DNA of 64,000 bases from Deltaproteobacteria bacterium (GCA_020444045.1 JAHLLS010000012.1:1-64000); one strand, 5' to 3'. Positions 34,606 to 43,436 are shown, counted from the stretch's first letter. Numbers and translations: made by a program. The notes: generated by a model from the sequence alone, not told the origin.

Positions 34606-36393
34606 TTACACGCCTCTCTGGGGACGCATGTCGGCAGGATCGACCCCCGCAACGGCAACCGGTTTTTTCATCGCGTCGCGACGGAACGGTTCGCCCAGTT
34701 CCTGATTCAACAGAACTTCGATAAACGTGGTCTTGCCCTCTTCCATCTGGGCCTTGAGGGCAACCTTCAGCTTCTCCGTCAAATCGTCCATGGAAGTAAC
34801 TTGAACCCCCTCCTGCCCGCAAGCGCGGGCGATGCCCGCGTAGGAGACATCCAGGTCCAATTCGGTCCCGACGAAATTATCATCGAACCAAAGGGTGGTA
34901 TTGCGTTTCTCAGCGCCCCACTGGTAGTTGCGGAAAATAACCATGGTGATCGCAGGCCAATTGTCGCGGCCGCAGGCACTCATTTCGTTCATCGAAATGC
35001 CGAAGGCACCGTCACCGGCAAAACCCACCACGGGAACGTCGGGTTGCGCGATTTTCGCGCCCAAAATGGCCGGGAAACCGTAGCCACAGGGGCCGAACAT
35101 CCCCGGCGCCAGATATTTGCGGCCTTCTTCGAAAGTCGGATAGGCATTCCCGATAGCGCAGTTGTTGCCGATGTCGGAGGAAATGATCGCTTCCTTGGGA
35201 AGGGCCGCTGTGATGGCGCGCCAGGCCATACGGGCTGTTATTTTTTGCGGCTCACGGTTGCGGGCACGCTCATTCCAGGTTGTACCGGGGTCGTCTTCTT
35301 CATGATCCATGGTGGCCAGTTCCTTGGCCCAGTTCGCTTTGGTTTGCTCAATGGTGGCCTTGCGTTCGGCGCGACCGGCGTCGCCAGCCGTGGCGGAAAG
35401 TTTGGCTAAAATACCATTGGCCACTTTCTTGGCATCGCCGACAATGCCCACGGTGACCGGCTTGGTGAGCCCAATGCGGTCGGGATTGATGTCCACCTGG
35501 ATAATCGCCGCACCGGCCGGCCAGTAGTCGATACCGTAGCCCGGCAGGGTCGAAAAGGGGTTCAGACGGGTGCCCAGGGCTAAGACAACGTCAGCTTTGG
35601 AAATCAACTCCATACCGGCTTTAGAGCCATTGTAACCCAAGGGGCCGGCAAACAGCGGGTGACTGCCCGGGAAGGCGTCATTATGCTGATAACCGCAGCA
35701 GACCGGAGCGTCCAGACGTTCGGCCAGTGCCATGGCATCCTTGATGGCGCCGCCGATCACGACACCGCCGCCGTTCAGAATGACGGGGAACTTGGCATTG
35801 GAAAGAAGTTCGGCCGCACGTGCGATAGCGTCCTCGCCACCGGCCGGACGTTCGAAATCCACAATGGCGGGCAGTTCGATCTCGATCACCTGGGTCCAAA
35901 AATCACGGGGGACATTGATTTGGGCGGGGGCAGAAGCGCGTTTGGCCTTCATGATCACCCGGTTGAGGACCTCGGCGATGCGGGAGGGATGCAGCACCTC
36001 TTCCTGATAGGCCACCATGTCCTCAAAAACAGCCATCTGGGGAATTTCCTGGAAGCCGCCCTGACCCATGGTCATGTTGGCCGCCTGGGGGGTGACCAGC
36101 AGCAGCGGGGTGTGGTTCCAGTAGGCCGTTTTCACCGGGGTAACGAAATTGGTGATGCCGGGGCCGTTCTGGGCCACCATCATGGACATCTTGCCGGAAG
36201 CACGGGTGAAGCCGTCGGCCATCATCCCGGCATTGCCTTCATGCCCGCAATCCCAGAACGTAATGCCGGCTTTGGGAAACAGATCGGAAATGGCCATCAT
36301 GGCCGACCCGATGATGCCAAACGCGTGTTCGATGCCATGCATCTGCAGAACTTTCACAAAGGCTTCTTCCGTGGTCATCTTTTGCTTGCTCAT
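34606..36393 (-). CDS. xsc: Sulfoacetaldehyde acetyltransferase
   Basis: A 595-residue thiamine-diphosphate enzyme of the Xsc family. It begins with TTEEAFVKVLQMHGIEHAFG, has the cofactor-activating Glu region FWDCGHEGNAGMMADGFTRA, GPGITNFVTPVKTAYWNHTP, and the ThDP/Mg motif GFAGDGAFGISMNEM followed by RNYQWGAEKRN. It cleaves sulfoacetaldehyde with phosphate to acetyl phosphate and sulfite; the sulfite can serve as electron acceptor in a sulfite reducer. It is first in the xsc-tpa-ald set, preceded by an aaggagga ribosome site and by regulator-binding sites. Confidence 0.94.
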   Translation of the reverse strand: MSKQKMTTEEAFVKVLQMHGIEHAFGIIGSAMMAISDLFPKAGITFWDCGHEGNAGMMADGFTRASGKMSMMVAQNGPGITNFVTPVKTAYWNHTPLLLVTPQAANMTMGQGGFQEIPQMAVFEDMVAYQEEVLHPSRIAEVLNRVIMKAKRASAPAQINVPRDFWTQVIEIELPAIVDFERPAGGEDAIARAAELLSNAKFPVILNGGGVVIGGAIKDAMALAERLDAPVCCGYQHNDAFPGSHPLFAGPLGYNGSKAGMELISKADVVLALGTRLNPFSTLPGYGIDYWPAGAAIIQVDINPDRIGLTKPVTVGIVGDAKKVANGILAKLSATAGDAGRAERKATIEQTKANWAKELATMDHEEDDPGTTWNERARNREPQKITARMAWRAITAALPKEAIISSDIGNNCAIGNAYPTFEEGRKYLAPGMFGPCGYGFPAILGAKIAQPDVPVVGFAGDGAFGISMNEMSACGRDNWPAITMVIFRNYQWGAEKRNTTLWFDDNFVGTELDLDVSYAGIARACGQEGVQVTSMDDLTEKLKVALKAQMEEGKTTFIEVLLNQELGEPFRRDAMKKPVAVAGVDPADMRPQRGV

Positions 36394-36510
36394 TGTCCAA
36401 TTCCTCCTTGAAAATGGTGACGTATCCTTGCGGTTTGATCATTGCAACAATCGTTGGAAATGGCACACATGAAAGGCACCATCACGTAAAAACAGAATAG
36501 AAATTTAATA

Positions 36511-36524
36511 TCTGATACATCAGA
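36511..36524. promoter_or_regulatory. Putative GntR operator 1 (xsc promoter)
   Basis: tctgatacatcaga is a perfect inverted repeat (TCTGAT-AC-ATCAGA) 118 bases upstream of xsc. It covers the expected -10 position of the promoter whose -35 is at 36542-36537. The same TATCTGATA(C/T)ATC core occurs upstream of the regulator gene. FadR-type GntR proteins bind such short palindromes, so it is a likely repressor site. Confidence 0.65.
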
Positions 36525-36542
36525 CTTCAGAGCCTTTGTCAA
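36514..36542 (-). promoter_or_regulatory. Probable sigma-70 promoter of xsc-tpa-ald
   Basis: On the minus strand a consensus TTGACA (36542-36537) is followed after 17 bases by TGTATC (36519-36514), a weak -10 match. The operator palindrome lies over the -10, which suits repression by the adjacent GntR protein. Confidence 0.5.
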
Positions 36543-36565
36543 GCTCAAAAAGAGAGGTGGTTTCA

Positions 36566-36578
36566 TTTCAGATATATC
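36566..36578. promoter_or_regulatory. Putative GntR operator 2 (half-conserved)
   Basis: tttcagatatatc here is identical over 13 bases to the site upstream of the regulator gene (37454). The second half differs (gttata). It lies about 40 bases upstream of operator 1 and could be an auxiliary site. Confidence 0.45.
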
Positions 36579-36664
36579 GTTATAAATTCAGTTTGTTTTA
36601 GCGATTTGACGGCATAGCCGTGACGAATTGCGGGAGTGTGCGGGCCCAATAGGCCTGCCTGGTG

Positions 36665-37360
36665 CTACGAACGTATTCCGTTCCGTGAACGGTTCGCTTC
36701 GGCATCGCGCTGGTGAAAGGCACGAATGTATTCTTCCTGTTCACTGAAAGACCAGTGCACATCCCGTAGCATCCGAACAGCATCCGCGAGGTCACCCGCT
36801 TTTATGCTGTCGATAAACTGGTCATGCTCCTGGGTGTTGCGCAATTCCCATTCCTTGACATAGGGCCGCCGTTGGAAATCGTACAATCGTCGCTTCAACG
36901 GCATCAGCATGGTCCGGATCATCGGGTTGTCGGAAAGTTTGAGGAACACATCGTGAAATTGGATGTTCAGCTTGTAGTAGGTATCGAATTCCTCGCGATG
37001 CACCGCCGCCCGCATTTCAGAATTGAGCTGGCGCATCACGGCAATATGACGGCCGTCAAACCGATCGAAAACAGACACAACGACTGCCCCCTCCAGCGCG
37101 CCGCAGATCTGATAAAAATTCTTTACGTCCTGTATCGTGAGGGCGTTCACCACCACCCCGCGACGCGGCATGATCGTCACGAAACCTTCCACCTCCATCC
37201 GGATCAGGGCATCGCGTAGAGGGGTTTTGCTGATTCCCAGATGTTCACTGATTTGGTTGAGGTTCAAGGTCGAATTGGGCAGAATGTTACCCGCATGCAT
37301 TTCATCGCGGATGTATTCATAAACCTGCTCCCGCAGGGATTTCACGTTCAGTATCGTCAA
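36665..37360 (-). CDS. GntR family regulator, FadR/FCD type
   Basis: A 231-residue regulator. The N-terminal winged helix (LREQVYEYIRDEMHAGNILP, LNLNQISEHLGISKTPLRDA, LIRMEVEGFVTIMPRRGVVV) is followed by an all-helical FCD ligand domain with likely metal ligands (Asp/His in FDTYYKLNIQFHDVFLKLS and a later EHDQFIDSI). It is adjacent to and in line with xsc, and shares a palindromic site with its promoter, so it probably senses a taurine-pathway metabolite and controls the cluster. The start is TTG at 37360 with a gaggag ribosome site. A further palindrome overlaps its own promoter, suggesting autoregulation. Confidence 0.9.
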   Translation of the reverse strand: MTILNVKSLREQVYEYIRDEMHAGNILPNSTLNLNQISEHLGISKTPLRDALIRMEVEGFVTIMPRRGVVVNALTIQDVKNFYQICGALEGAVVVSVFDRFDGRHIAVMRQLNSEMRAAVHREEFDTYYKLNIQFHDVFLKLSDNPMIRTMLMPLKRRLYDFQRRPYVKEWELRNTQEHDQFIDSIKAGDLADAVRMLRDVHWSFSEQEEYIRAFHQRDAEANRSRNGIRS

Positions 37361-37453
37361 GCTCGCTCCTCTAAAGGCATACCGGGTCGCCCCTCGGGCC
37401 GCCCCGCCACATCATGTATTCCGCTTGGACAACGTTCAATATGTGAATATGGG

Positions 37454-37471
37454 TTTCAGATATATCAGATA
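37454..37471. promoter_or_regulatory. Putative GntR operator 3 (regulator promoter)
   Basis: tttcagatatatcagata, read on the minus strand, is TATCTGATATATCTGAAA. It shares TATCTGATA-y-ATC with operator 1 and 13 bases with operator 2. It is 94 bases upstream of the regulator start. Confidence 0.6.
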
Positions 37472-37485
37472 CCAGTCAAAGTCAA
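37457..37485 (-). promoter_or_regulatory. Probable promoter of the GntR gene
   Basis: On the minus strand TTGACT (37485-37480), 17 bases, then TATCTG (37462-37457). The operator covers the -10 in the same geometry as at the xsc promoter. Confidence 0.45.
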
Positions 37486-37653
37486 CGGCCCGCTGCGACC
37501 GGCTTGTCAGTCCGCGCAAAAAATGAGATACAGGACATCGGCTTTATCAGTACGGCATGTTCCGGACGCGGTCCGGCTGCCACCGATCGTGTCAAGCCGC
37601 CCTTGCCGCCCAGCGATCAAGGATGACGCCCATCACCACCGAAAGAGGTCTGC

Positions 37654-38523
37654 ATGCCTAAAAAAATTGGTGTCGTAACGGACAACACGGCCGATATCCC
37701 GGAAGAACTGAAACAGGCCCTCGGCATCCACACCATTCCCACTAATATCGTGCTGGACGGCAAGGTCTACCGGGACGGTATCGACCTCACCTCGGCCGAA
37801 TTCTATCGCAACTTTCACCACTATAAAACAATGGTTTCGCAACCGGTCACATACGAGGATTATGCCCTGATCTATAAAAAACTGACCTACGAATACGACG
37901 AACTCGTCTTCGTTCATGTTTCCAGCAAATTGAGCGGTACGGTCGACATCGCACGGAACGTGCACAACGATTTCAAAGACAGCCACAACTGTCAGGTGGT
38001 TATCATTGACTCCCTGCAGTGCAGCATGGCCTATGGTATTCCGGTGATTGCGGCCGCCCGCATGGCCCAAAAGGGCCGTTCGATCGACGACATCACGCAT
38101 CAGGTCCATCACATCCTGAAGAATATGTCGGCCTTCTTTGCCGTCCCTGACTTGAAATATCTGCGGAAGGGGAAAAAAATCAGCGGATTGAAATCACTGA
38201 TAGGCACCGCAATGAAAGTCAAACCGGTCATGGCCATCGAAAATGGGGAAAATGTGGTCAAAACCAAATTTTTCGGCGAACAGAAAAATATGATTCTGAC
38301 CATGCTCGATATGATACGGGAAGATATTGCCGGGCGTCCGATAACGCTCGCCATCCTGCAAACCGCCGCCGAAGTATCGATCATCGAAAGCCTGCGGGAA
38401 GTATTTCAAACCGAATTTAATTGCGTGGATATTTTTGACGCGTATTACAGTCCGTCCATCGGCCTCAACATGGGACCGGAAGCCACCGGGATCGCCTATT
38501 ACAAACATCCCATGCGCGCCTGA
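37654..38523 (+). CDS. DegV family protein
   Basis: A 289-residue DegV protein, a family that binds a fatty acid between two domains. It begins KIGVVTDNTADIPEEL, has VHVSSKLSGTVDIARN and IIDSLQCSMAYGIPV in the first domain and YLRKGKKISGLKSLIG in the second, which matches the GR(I/L) lipid-head region. In some bacteria such proteins (FakB) present fatty acid to the kinase FakA; no fakA is seen here. It is transcribed away from the taurine regulator; the upstream 290 bases hold both promoters. Confidence 0.88.
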   Translation: MPKKIGVVTDNTADIPEELKQALGIHTIPTNIVLDGKVYRDGIDLTSAEFYRNFHHYKTMVSQPVTYEDYALIYKKLTYEYDELVFVHVSSKLSGTVDIARNVHNDFKDSHNCQVVIIDSLQCSMAYGIPVIAAARMAQKGRSIDDITHQVHHILKNMSAFFAVPDLKYLRKGKKISGLKSLIGTAMKVKPVMAIENGENVVKTKFFGEQKNMILTMLDMIREDIAGRPITLAILQTAAEVSIIESLREVFQTEFNCVDIFDAYYSPSIGLNMGPEATGIAYYKHPMRA

Positions 38524-38565
38524 CACCGAGCGGCAGCGCTCCGTCGTAACGATGAGCAACGCCAC

Positions 38566-39345
38566 TTAGCGCGCAAGAATACGCTTTCCGAGTGCCTTGA
38601 AGACCGCTTCGCCATTTTGGTCTGCAGACGTCGCGCCCGACACCACGGCTTCATAGCGTGCCATGTCCTCCGGGTTGGACCAATCGATGGGCTGCTGGAT
38701 TTGCTTCAAGGTGTTGTGCATGGCATCGTAAAGGACGATGGGGCCAAACATTGTCCCACCGGGACTTTTCCCCACCCCCCCCCAGACGGTATGGTGCGGC
38801 ACTTGCAGCGCCTTGGGTGCCGGCGCGTATCCCAGAAGATCTGCCATGAAACGCAATGTCTCCTGGACACCATCGGCATAGCGGTTTTCCAGGGCACTGC
38901 GTCCGTCATAGACCAGATCGTCAATATCTTCGTCTGTGAACTGCAGATCCAGTCCGTCAATCAGTTCTTCGCGCAACGTATTCAGCGAGACATCCTTTTT
39001 GCTGATGACGACATCCGCATCGTTTAAAATTTTCATGACATTGCGGATGTTCAGCATTTCCTTGACAACCGGGCTTTTCCGCAGCACAACGTCCTCGACA
39101 CCGGTGCCGTAAATGGGCAGGTCGTTGTCGAGCACCAGCAACCGCGGCTTGTCACCTGACCGGGAGAGCCGATAAAGTTCCATATCCCGCTCGACGATCT
39201 TCTCATAACCGCCTTCGGCCAACAGTTGCCGCACCAAATCCTTGTCCACACGACGGCCGCTGTCCGGCGGGCCCATGGAGGCCATGATACGGGCGGCCAG
39301 CGCGTTGATTTCGATCTTCTTTCGCAACTGATCTTTGAATGACAT
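38566..39345 (-). CDS. Conserved protein of unknown function
   Basis: A 259-residue soluble protein with no recognised domain. Segments that look conserved are LLVLDNDLPIYGTGVEDVVLRKSP (shown in parts: DNDLPIYGTG, EDVVLRKSP), ISKKDVSLN, and a Gly-rich TVWGGVGKSPGGTMFGP. The ATG at 39345 has a perfect aaggag ribosome site; the frame runs a further 139 codons upstream without sense. It converges with the degV gene and is divergent from citrate synthase. No signal peptide or membrane segment is present. I cannot assign a role. Confidence 0.75.
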   Translation of the reverse strand: MSFKDQLRKKIEINALAARIMASMGPPDSGRRVDKDLVRQLLAEGGYEKIVERDMELYRLSRSGDKPRLLVLDNDLPIYGTGVEDVVLRKSPVVKEMLNIRNVMKILNDADVVISKKDVSLNTLREELIDGLDLQFTDEDIDDLVYDGRSALENRYADGVQETLRFMADLLGYAPAPKALQVPHHTVWGGVGKSPGGTMFGPIVLYDAMHNTLKQIQQPIDWSNPEDMARYEAVVSGATSADQNGEAVFKALGKRILAR

Positions 39346-39730
39346 GGGCCCCGTCTCCTTTTTGGAAAAATGGTGTGGTGCTTGCCGGACGACACGATCC
39401 GCGCCGGGCAATGCAGGTTGACGCAACGTCGCTATGGGATAGAGAGGTGAAGGACAGGTATACCGGATCTTGGTTAACAAATTACCATAAAGGGCTCGCC
39501 GTGTAAACGACCCACGGATGCTTTCTCCCCGCCTCCCTACATACAATCTCCTTGACCCGTCATCCCCACGTCGTCTATAAATACAAGCTTCGTATATCCA
39601 CGCACGACACCAGACCGCACCCATTAGCCGTGCCAATGCCGCCCTTTTCTGGTTACGCATGTCACGCAAAACACCGGGCCCCCCCATACGCGCAACGGGT
39701 CGAACCCAAATTACTTTCAGGAGGATATGG
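39346..39730. other. Divergent intergenic region before citrate synthase
   Basis: 385 bases without a supported gene. It carries the promoter candidate for citrate synthase listed separately; nothing else with clear structure was seen. Confidence 0.5.
39552..39581 (+). promoter_or_regulatory. Probable sigma-70 promoter of citrate synthase
   Basis: TTGACC (39552-39557), 18 bases, then TATAAA (39576-39581). This would give a 5' leader of about 140 bases before the ATG at 39731. Confidence 0.45.
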
Positions 39731-41023
39731 ATGATGACGGAAATGGCGACGCTCACCTTCAAAGGACAAACCTACCAGTTGCCGGTCGTCGAGGGGACCG
39801 AAGGTGAAAAAGGAATTGACATATCCAAACTCCGGCAGAAGTCGGGCCTTATCACACTGGACAGCGGCTACGCCAACACCGGCAGTTGTACCAGCGCCAT
39901 CACCTTCATGGATGGTGAGCGGGGCATCTTGCGCTACCGCGGCATCCCGGTGGAGCAGTTGGCAAAGTATTCGACCTTTCGGGAAACCGCTTTTCTCCTC
40001 GTCCGGGGGTATCTGCCGACGCAACGGGAACTGAATCGCTTTTCCGTTCTGCTGAACGACGCCTCGCTGGTGCATGAGGATATGAAAGTCTTTTATCAGA
40101 ATTTCCCCAAAGGGTCGCACCCCATGGGGATTTTATCCAGCATGGTCAATGCCCTGCGCAGCTTTTACCCGGAGCTCCAGACCCAGACCGTCGAAGAAGA
40201 GATCGACGTGACCGTGACCCGCCTGCTCTCCAAAGTGCGGACCCTGGCGGCCATGTCGTATAAGATGTCCCGCGGGCACACCGTCGTCTACCCGCGTCCG
40301 GACCTGTCTTACTGCGCCAATTTCCTCAACATGATGTTCGATTCGCCAGTCAAACCCTACGAGATTGACGACGACCTGGTGGAGGCGCTGAATGTCTTCT
40401 GGATCCTGCATGCCGATCACGAGCAGAATTGCTCCACGTCGGCCGTGCGGATGGTCGGCTCCGGCCGGGTCAATCTCTATGCCGCCATTTCCGCCGGCAT
40501 CGCGGCGCTTTGGGGGCCCCTGCATGGCGGCGCCAATCAGGCTGTGATCGAAATGCTTGAGGATATCGCCACCAGCGGCGCCGGCATGCAGCACTATGTC
40601 GACCGTGCCAAGGACCGTCTGGACCCGTTCCGGCTCATGGGCTTCGGCCACCGGGTTTACAAAACCTACGATCCGCGTGCCAAAATCATCAAAACCATGT
40701 GCGACCAGGTACTTGACAAACTCAAGATCAGCGACCCCCTGCTGGACCTGGCCAAAGAACTGGAAGAAATCGTCCTCAAGGACGACTATTTTGTCGAACA
40801 CAATCTCTACCCGAACGTGGATTTCTACAGCGGCATCATCCTGCGCGCCATCGGTATCCCCACCAACATGTTTACTGTCATGTTTGCGATTGGCCGACTG
40901 CCGGGATGGATTGCCCAGTGGAAGGAAAGCATGGACGACCCCAACTGGAAGCTGTGCCGTCCACGCCAGATTTATGTCGGTCCGGCTGTCAGAGATTACG
41001 CTCCCATCGTCGAACGCGGGTAG
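39731..41023 (+). CDS. gltA: Citrate synthase
   Basis: A 430-residue hexameric-type citrate synthase. Catalytic residues are visible: His in GPLHGGANQAVIEML, His in LMGFGHRVYKTYDPRA and Asp in YPNVDFYSGIIL. The N-terminal strand region (TLTFKGQTYQLPVVEGTEG, SGLITLDSGYANTGSC) is of the GltA type. It condenses acetyl-CoA and oxaloacetate. The start at 39731 follows an aggagg ribosome site by six bases; a frame from 39659 has no ribosome site. It stands alone between a promoter candidate and a hairpin shared with the convergent permease gene. Confidence 0.94.
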   Translation: MMTEMATLTFKGQTYQLPVVEGTEGEKGIDISKLRQKSGLITLDSGYANTGSCTSAITFMDGERGILRYRGIPVEQLAKYSTFRETAFLLVRGYLPTQRELNRFSVLLNDASLVHEDMKVFYQNFPKGSHPMGILSSMVNALRSFYPELQTQTVEEEIDVTVTRLLSKVRTLAAMSYKMSRGHTVVYPRPDLSYCANFLNMMFDSPVKPYEIDDDLVEALNVFWILHADHEQNCSTSAVRMVGSGRVNLYAAISAGIAALWGPLHGGANQAVIEMLEDIATSGAGMQHYVDRAKDRLDPFRLMGFGHRVYKTYDPRAKIIKTMCDQVLDKLKISDPLLDLAKELEEIVLKDDYFVEHNLYPNVDFYSGIILRAIGIPTNMFTVMFAIGRLPGWIAQWKESMDDPNWKLCRPRQIYVGPAVRDYAPIVERG

Positions 41024-41031
41024 CCCGCCAT

Positions 41032-41072
41032 AAAAAAAGCCGGTGATCCCGTCACAGAGCAGCATCACCGGC
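41032..41072 (-). terminator. Rho-independent terminator of the nucleobase permease gene
   Basis: A 9-bp stem (gccggtgat / atcaccggc) with a 16-base loop lies between convergent genes. On the minus strand seven T follow directly. It sits 42 bases after the permease stop and may also serve citrate synthase. Confidence 0.85.
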
Positions 41073-41113
41073 ATTAAACCAATCGATCGTTGCGATCAGC
41101 GATTCACCGCGGA

Positions 41114-42430
41114 TCAGGCTTTCTTCTTGGGCAGCACCAGATTCAGAACGACCCCCAGAATACCGGCCATGCCGATGCCGCCCAATGTGAATTTCCCGAA
41201 AGACAGCACCATCCCGCCGATGCCGCATACCAGGATCAGGGAAACAATGCACAGGTTGCGCGCCTCGGTCAGATCATCACCGGCCCGTACCAGCGTGTTG
41301 AGGCCCACCACCGTAATCGCCCCGAAAAGCAGGAGCATGATGCCGCCCATGACCGGCACCGGGATGGTCTGCAGCAGTGCGCCAACTTTTCCGACAAAGG
41401 CCAGCAGGATGGCAAAAATGGCCGCCCAGGTCATAATGGCCGGATTGAAGGCCCGCGTCAGGGTAACCGCCCCGGTCACTTCGGAATAGGTCGTGTTCGG
41501 TGGCCCCCCCAGGAAAGAGGCCAATGACGTCGCAATACCGTCGCCCATCATGGTGCGATGAATCCCGGGGTCTTTCACGAAGTCTTTACCGGTGACGTTG
41601 CCGATCGCCAGGATGTCGCCGAAATGTTCGATGGCCGGTGCAATCGCCACCGGAACGATGAAGAAAATAGCTTGCAGATTCCACTCCGGAAAAACAAAAT
41701 TGGGAACGGCGAACCAGGGGGCGTCCACCAGGGGCTGGAAGCTGACCAGCGCAGGTCCAGTAAAATTCTTCAATTGCCCCGGGTCGAAGGTCGATTGGAT
41801 GGCGCCGGAGACACCGATGGCGTCCAGGATCAACGCCGTGATATACCCGGCCATCACACCGACCAGAATGGGAATCAGTTTGAACCAGCCTTTGCCCAGC
41901 AGGGATGTGATAATCGTCGTCAGCAGTGCCACACCGGCCACGATCATGGCCGTTTTTTCCGGCACCAGCCAGGCCGCGCCGTCACCGGTTCGGCCCATGG
42001 CCATGTGAACCGCCACCGGCGCCAGCACAAGACCGATCACCATGATCACCGGCCCCACCACGACCGGCGGCAGAATACGGTGCAGGAAACCGGAGCCGAA
42101 AGCTTTGATGCACAGGCTCAGCAGGATATAGAGAAACCCTGCAGCCACCAATCCGCACATGGTGGAAGGAATACCCCAGGTTTGAACACCGTAGATGATC
42201 GGCGCAATGAACGCGAACGAGGAGGCCAGAAAAATCGGCACCATCCGCTTGGTGATAAGTTGGAAAACGAGGGTGCCCGCGCCCGCCGTGAAAAGGGCCA
42301 CGTTGGAGTCCAGCCCCGTCAGAAGAGGCACGAGGACCAGGGCGCCAAAAGCGACAAACATCATCTGAGCACCGATAAGGCTGTCTTTGAATCTGAACTG
42401 GTAGGTTGTCGACGAATTGTTCGGGGCCAT
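41114..42430 (-). CDS. Uracil/xanthine permease (NCS2 family)
   Basis: A 438-residue membrane protein with about 14 helices. NCS2 features: LASSFAFIAPI in the first half, VPVAIAPAIEHFGDI (the conserved Glu-His substrate motif), and SFLGGPPNTTYSEVTGAVTLTR with the NxT motif. It imports a nucleobase with protons or sodium. Pairing with upp favours uracil (UraA-like). The ATG at 42430 has an aggagg ribosome site. It lies 205 bases after upp on the same strand, with an RNA-structure candidate between. Confidence 0.92.
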   Translation of the reverse strand: MAPNNSSTTYQFRFKDSLIGAQMMFVAFGALVLVPLLTGLDSNVALFTAGAGTLVFQLITKRMVPIFLASSFAFIAPIIYGVQTWGIPSTMCGLVAAGFLYILLSLCIKAFGSGFLHRILPPVVVGPVIMVIGLVLAPVAVHMAMGRTGDGAAWLVPEKTAMIVAGVALLTTIITSLLGKGWFKLIPILVGVMAGYITALILDAIGVSGAIQSTFDPGQLKNFTGPALVSFQPLVDAPWFAVPNFVFPEWNLQAIFFIVPVAIAPAIEHFGDILAIGNVTGKDFVKDPGIHRTMMGDGIATSLASFLGGPPNTTYSEVTGAVTLTRAFNPAIMTWAAIFAILLAFVGKVGALLQTIPVPVMGGIMLLLFGAITVVGLNTLVRAGDDLTEARNLCIVSLILVCGIGGMVLSFGKFTLGGIGMAGILGVVLNLVLPKKKA

Positions 42431-42474
42431 TAAACCTCCTCTGTGTGCGGATTGAACGCCAATGAAATAAACCG

Positions 42475-42539
42475 GATGCGGTGACCGAAACCCTATTCGA
42501 GCACCTTTGGCAACCCCCGTAAGGTTGCCGGGCCGCATC
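42475..42539 (-). ncRNA. Possible structured leader RNA (three-way junction) before the nucleobase permease
   Basis: On the minus strand the spacer folds by eye into three helices. P1 is gatgcgg (42539-42533 strand end) with ccgcatc; P2 is ggcaacc with ggttgcc (42509-42529); P3 is ggtg...cacc extended by cgaa/ttcg (42480-42505). It ends about 45 bases before the permease start. The ggcccggcaacc ... ggtgct wording recalls the class I SAM riboswitch core, but its 5' part is missing. It is not the purine riboswitch consensus. A regulatory role is inferred only. Confidence 0.4.
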
Positions 42540-42552
42540 GAAAGCTGCGCCT

Positions 42553-42574
42553 CAGGGCAGCCGAGGATGCCCTG
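42553..42574 (-). terminator. Hairpin after upp
   Basis: A perfect 7-bp stem (cagggca / tgccctg) with an eight-base loop about 62 bases after the upp stop. No T run follows, so it may be a weak terminator or part of the leader fold. Confidence 0.35.
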
Positions 42575-42635
42575 CCGTTAATGCATGCCGTCAGGCGACA
42601 CACCGAACCCTTTGGTGCGTCTATCAAGGCAGACC

Positions 42636-43262
42636 CTATTTTGTTCCAAAGATCTTATCGCCCGCATCACCCAGACCGGGCAGAATATAGCCGACGTCGT
42701 TCAACCGTTCATCGACGGCGGCAACATAGATATCCACGTCCGGATGCCGCTTTTGCACTTTGTTAAGCCCCTCCGGCGCCGCCACAAGAAAAATGCCGCG
42801 AATTTTGCGGCAGCCGGCTTCCTTGAGCATGTCGATAGTGGCAATCAGGGTGCCCCCGGTGGCCAGCATGGGATCGAGAATCAGCGCGATGCGGTCCTCG
42901 ATCTGGCTGGTCATTTTAACGTAGTATTTGACCGGCTCGAGGGTATCCTCGTTGCGGTAAAGCCCCACCACACTGACCTTGGCCGACGGAATCAGGTTGA
43001 GCACCCCGTCCATCATGCCCAGACCCGCACGCAAGATGGGAACGACCGTAATTTTTTTCCCTTTGATGCCCTCGACGACCACATCCCCGGCCCACCCCTT
43101 GATGGTCCGCTTCTCGGTTTCCAGGTCCTTGGTGGCTTCAAAGGTCAACAGACTGGCCAGTTCCGAGGCGATATCCCGAAAATCCTTGACGGTGATGTCA
43201 TGCTCACGCATTAATCCCAGTTTGTGTTTGATCAGCGGATGGTCCACGACACATAAGGGCAC
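42636..43262 (-). CDS. upp: Uracil phosphoribosyltransferase
   Basis: A 208-residue Upp of standard length. The PRPP-binding motif is [19 protein letters not shown], and the C-terminal uracil-binding region is [33 protein letters not shown] and [14 protein letters not shown] are also typical. It makes UMP from uracil and PRPP. The start is GTG at 43262 with an aaggagga ribosome site. The downstream permease suggests a uracil-salvage pair. Confidence 0.95.
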   Translation of the reverse strand: MPLCVVDHPLIKHKLGLMREHDITVKDFRDIASELASLLTFEATKDLETEKRTIKGWAGDVVVEGIKGKKITVVPILRAGLGMMDGVLNLIPSAKVSVVGLYRNEDTLEPVKYYVKMTSQIEDRIALILDPMLATGGTLIATIDMLKEAGCRKIRGIFLVAAPEGLNKVQKRHPDVDIYVAAVDERLNDVGYILPGLGDAGDKIFGTK

Positions 43263-43296
43263 GGCGTCCTCCTTTTTTAAAGTCCATTATTCCATT

Positions 43297-43326
43297 AAAA
43301 AACCGGCCCTTGAAAAAGAGCCGGTT
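43297..43326 (-). terminator. Rho-independent terminator
   Basis: A 7-bp stem (aaccggc / gccggtt) with a 12-base loop is followed on the minus strand by six T. It ends the small exported protein gene and separates it from upp. Confidence 0.85.
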
Positions 43327-43436
43327 AGCAGTACCACAATAGAGGCGATTTGTCAGTCGAAAACTGGTGCGATCACCCCGACCAATGGCGGTGACAGCGG
43401 TTCAAACCCGCCCCGCCATTGATCGCAGTGTATGGA

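Noticed and set aside
42475-42539. Complete class I SAM riboswitch
   Set aside because: Only part of the core wording is present and the 5' kink-turn half is absent; listed only as an unclassified structured leader.
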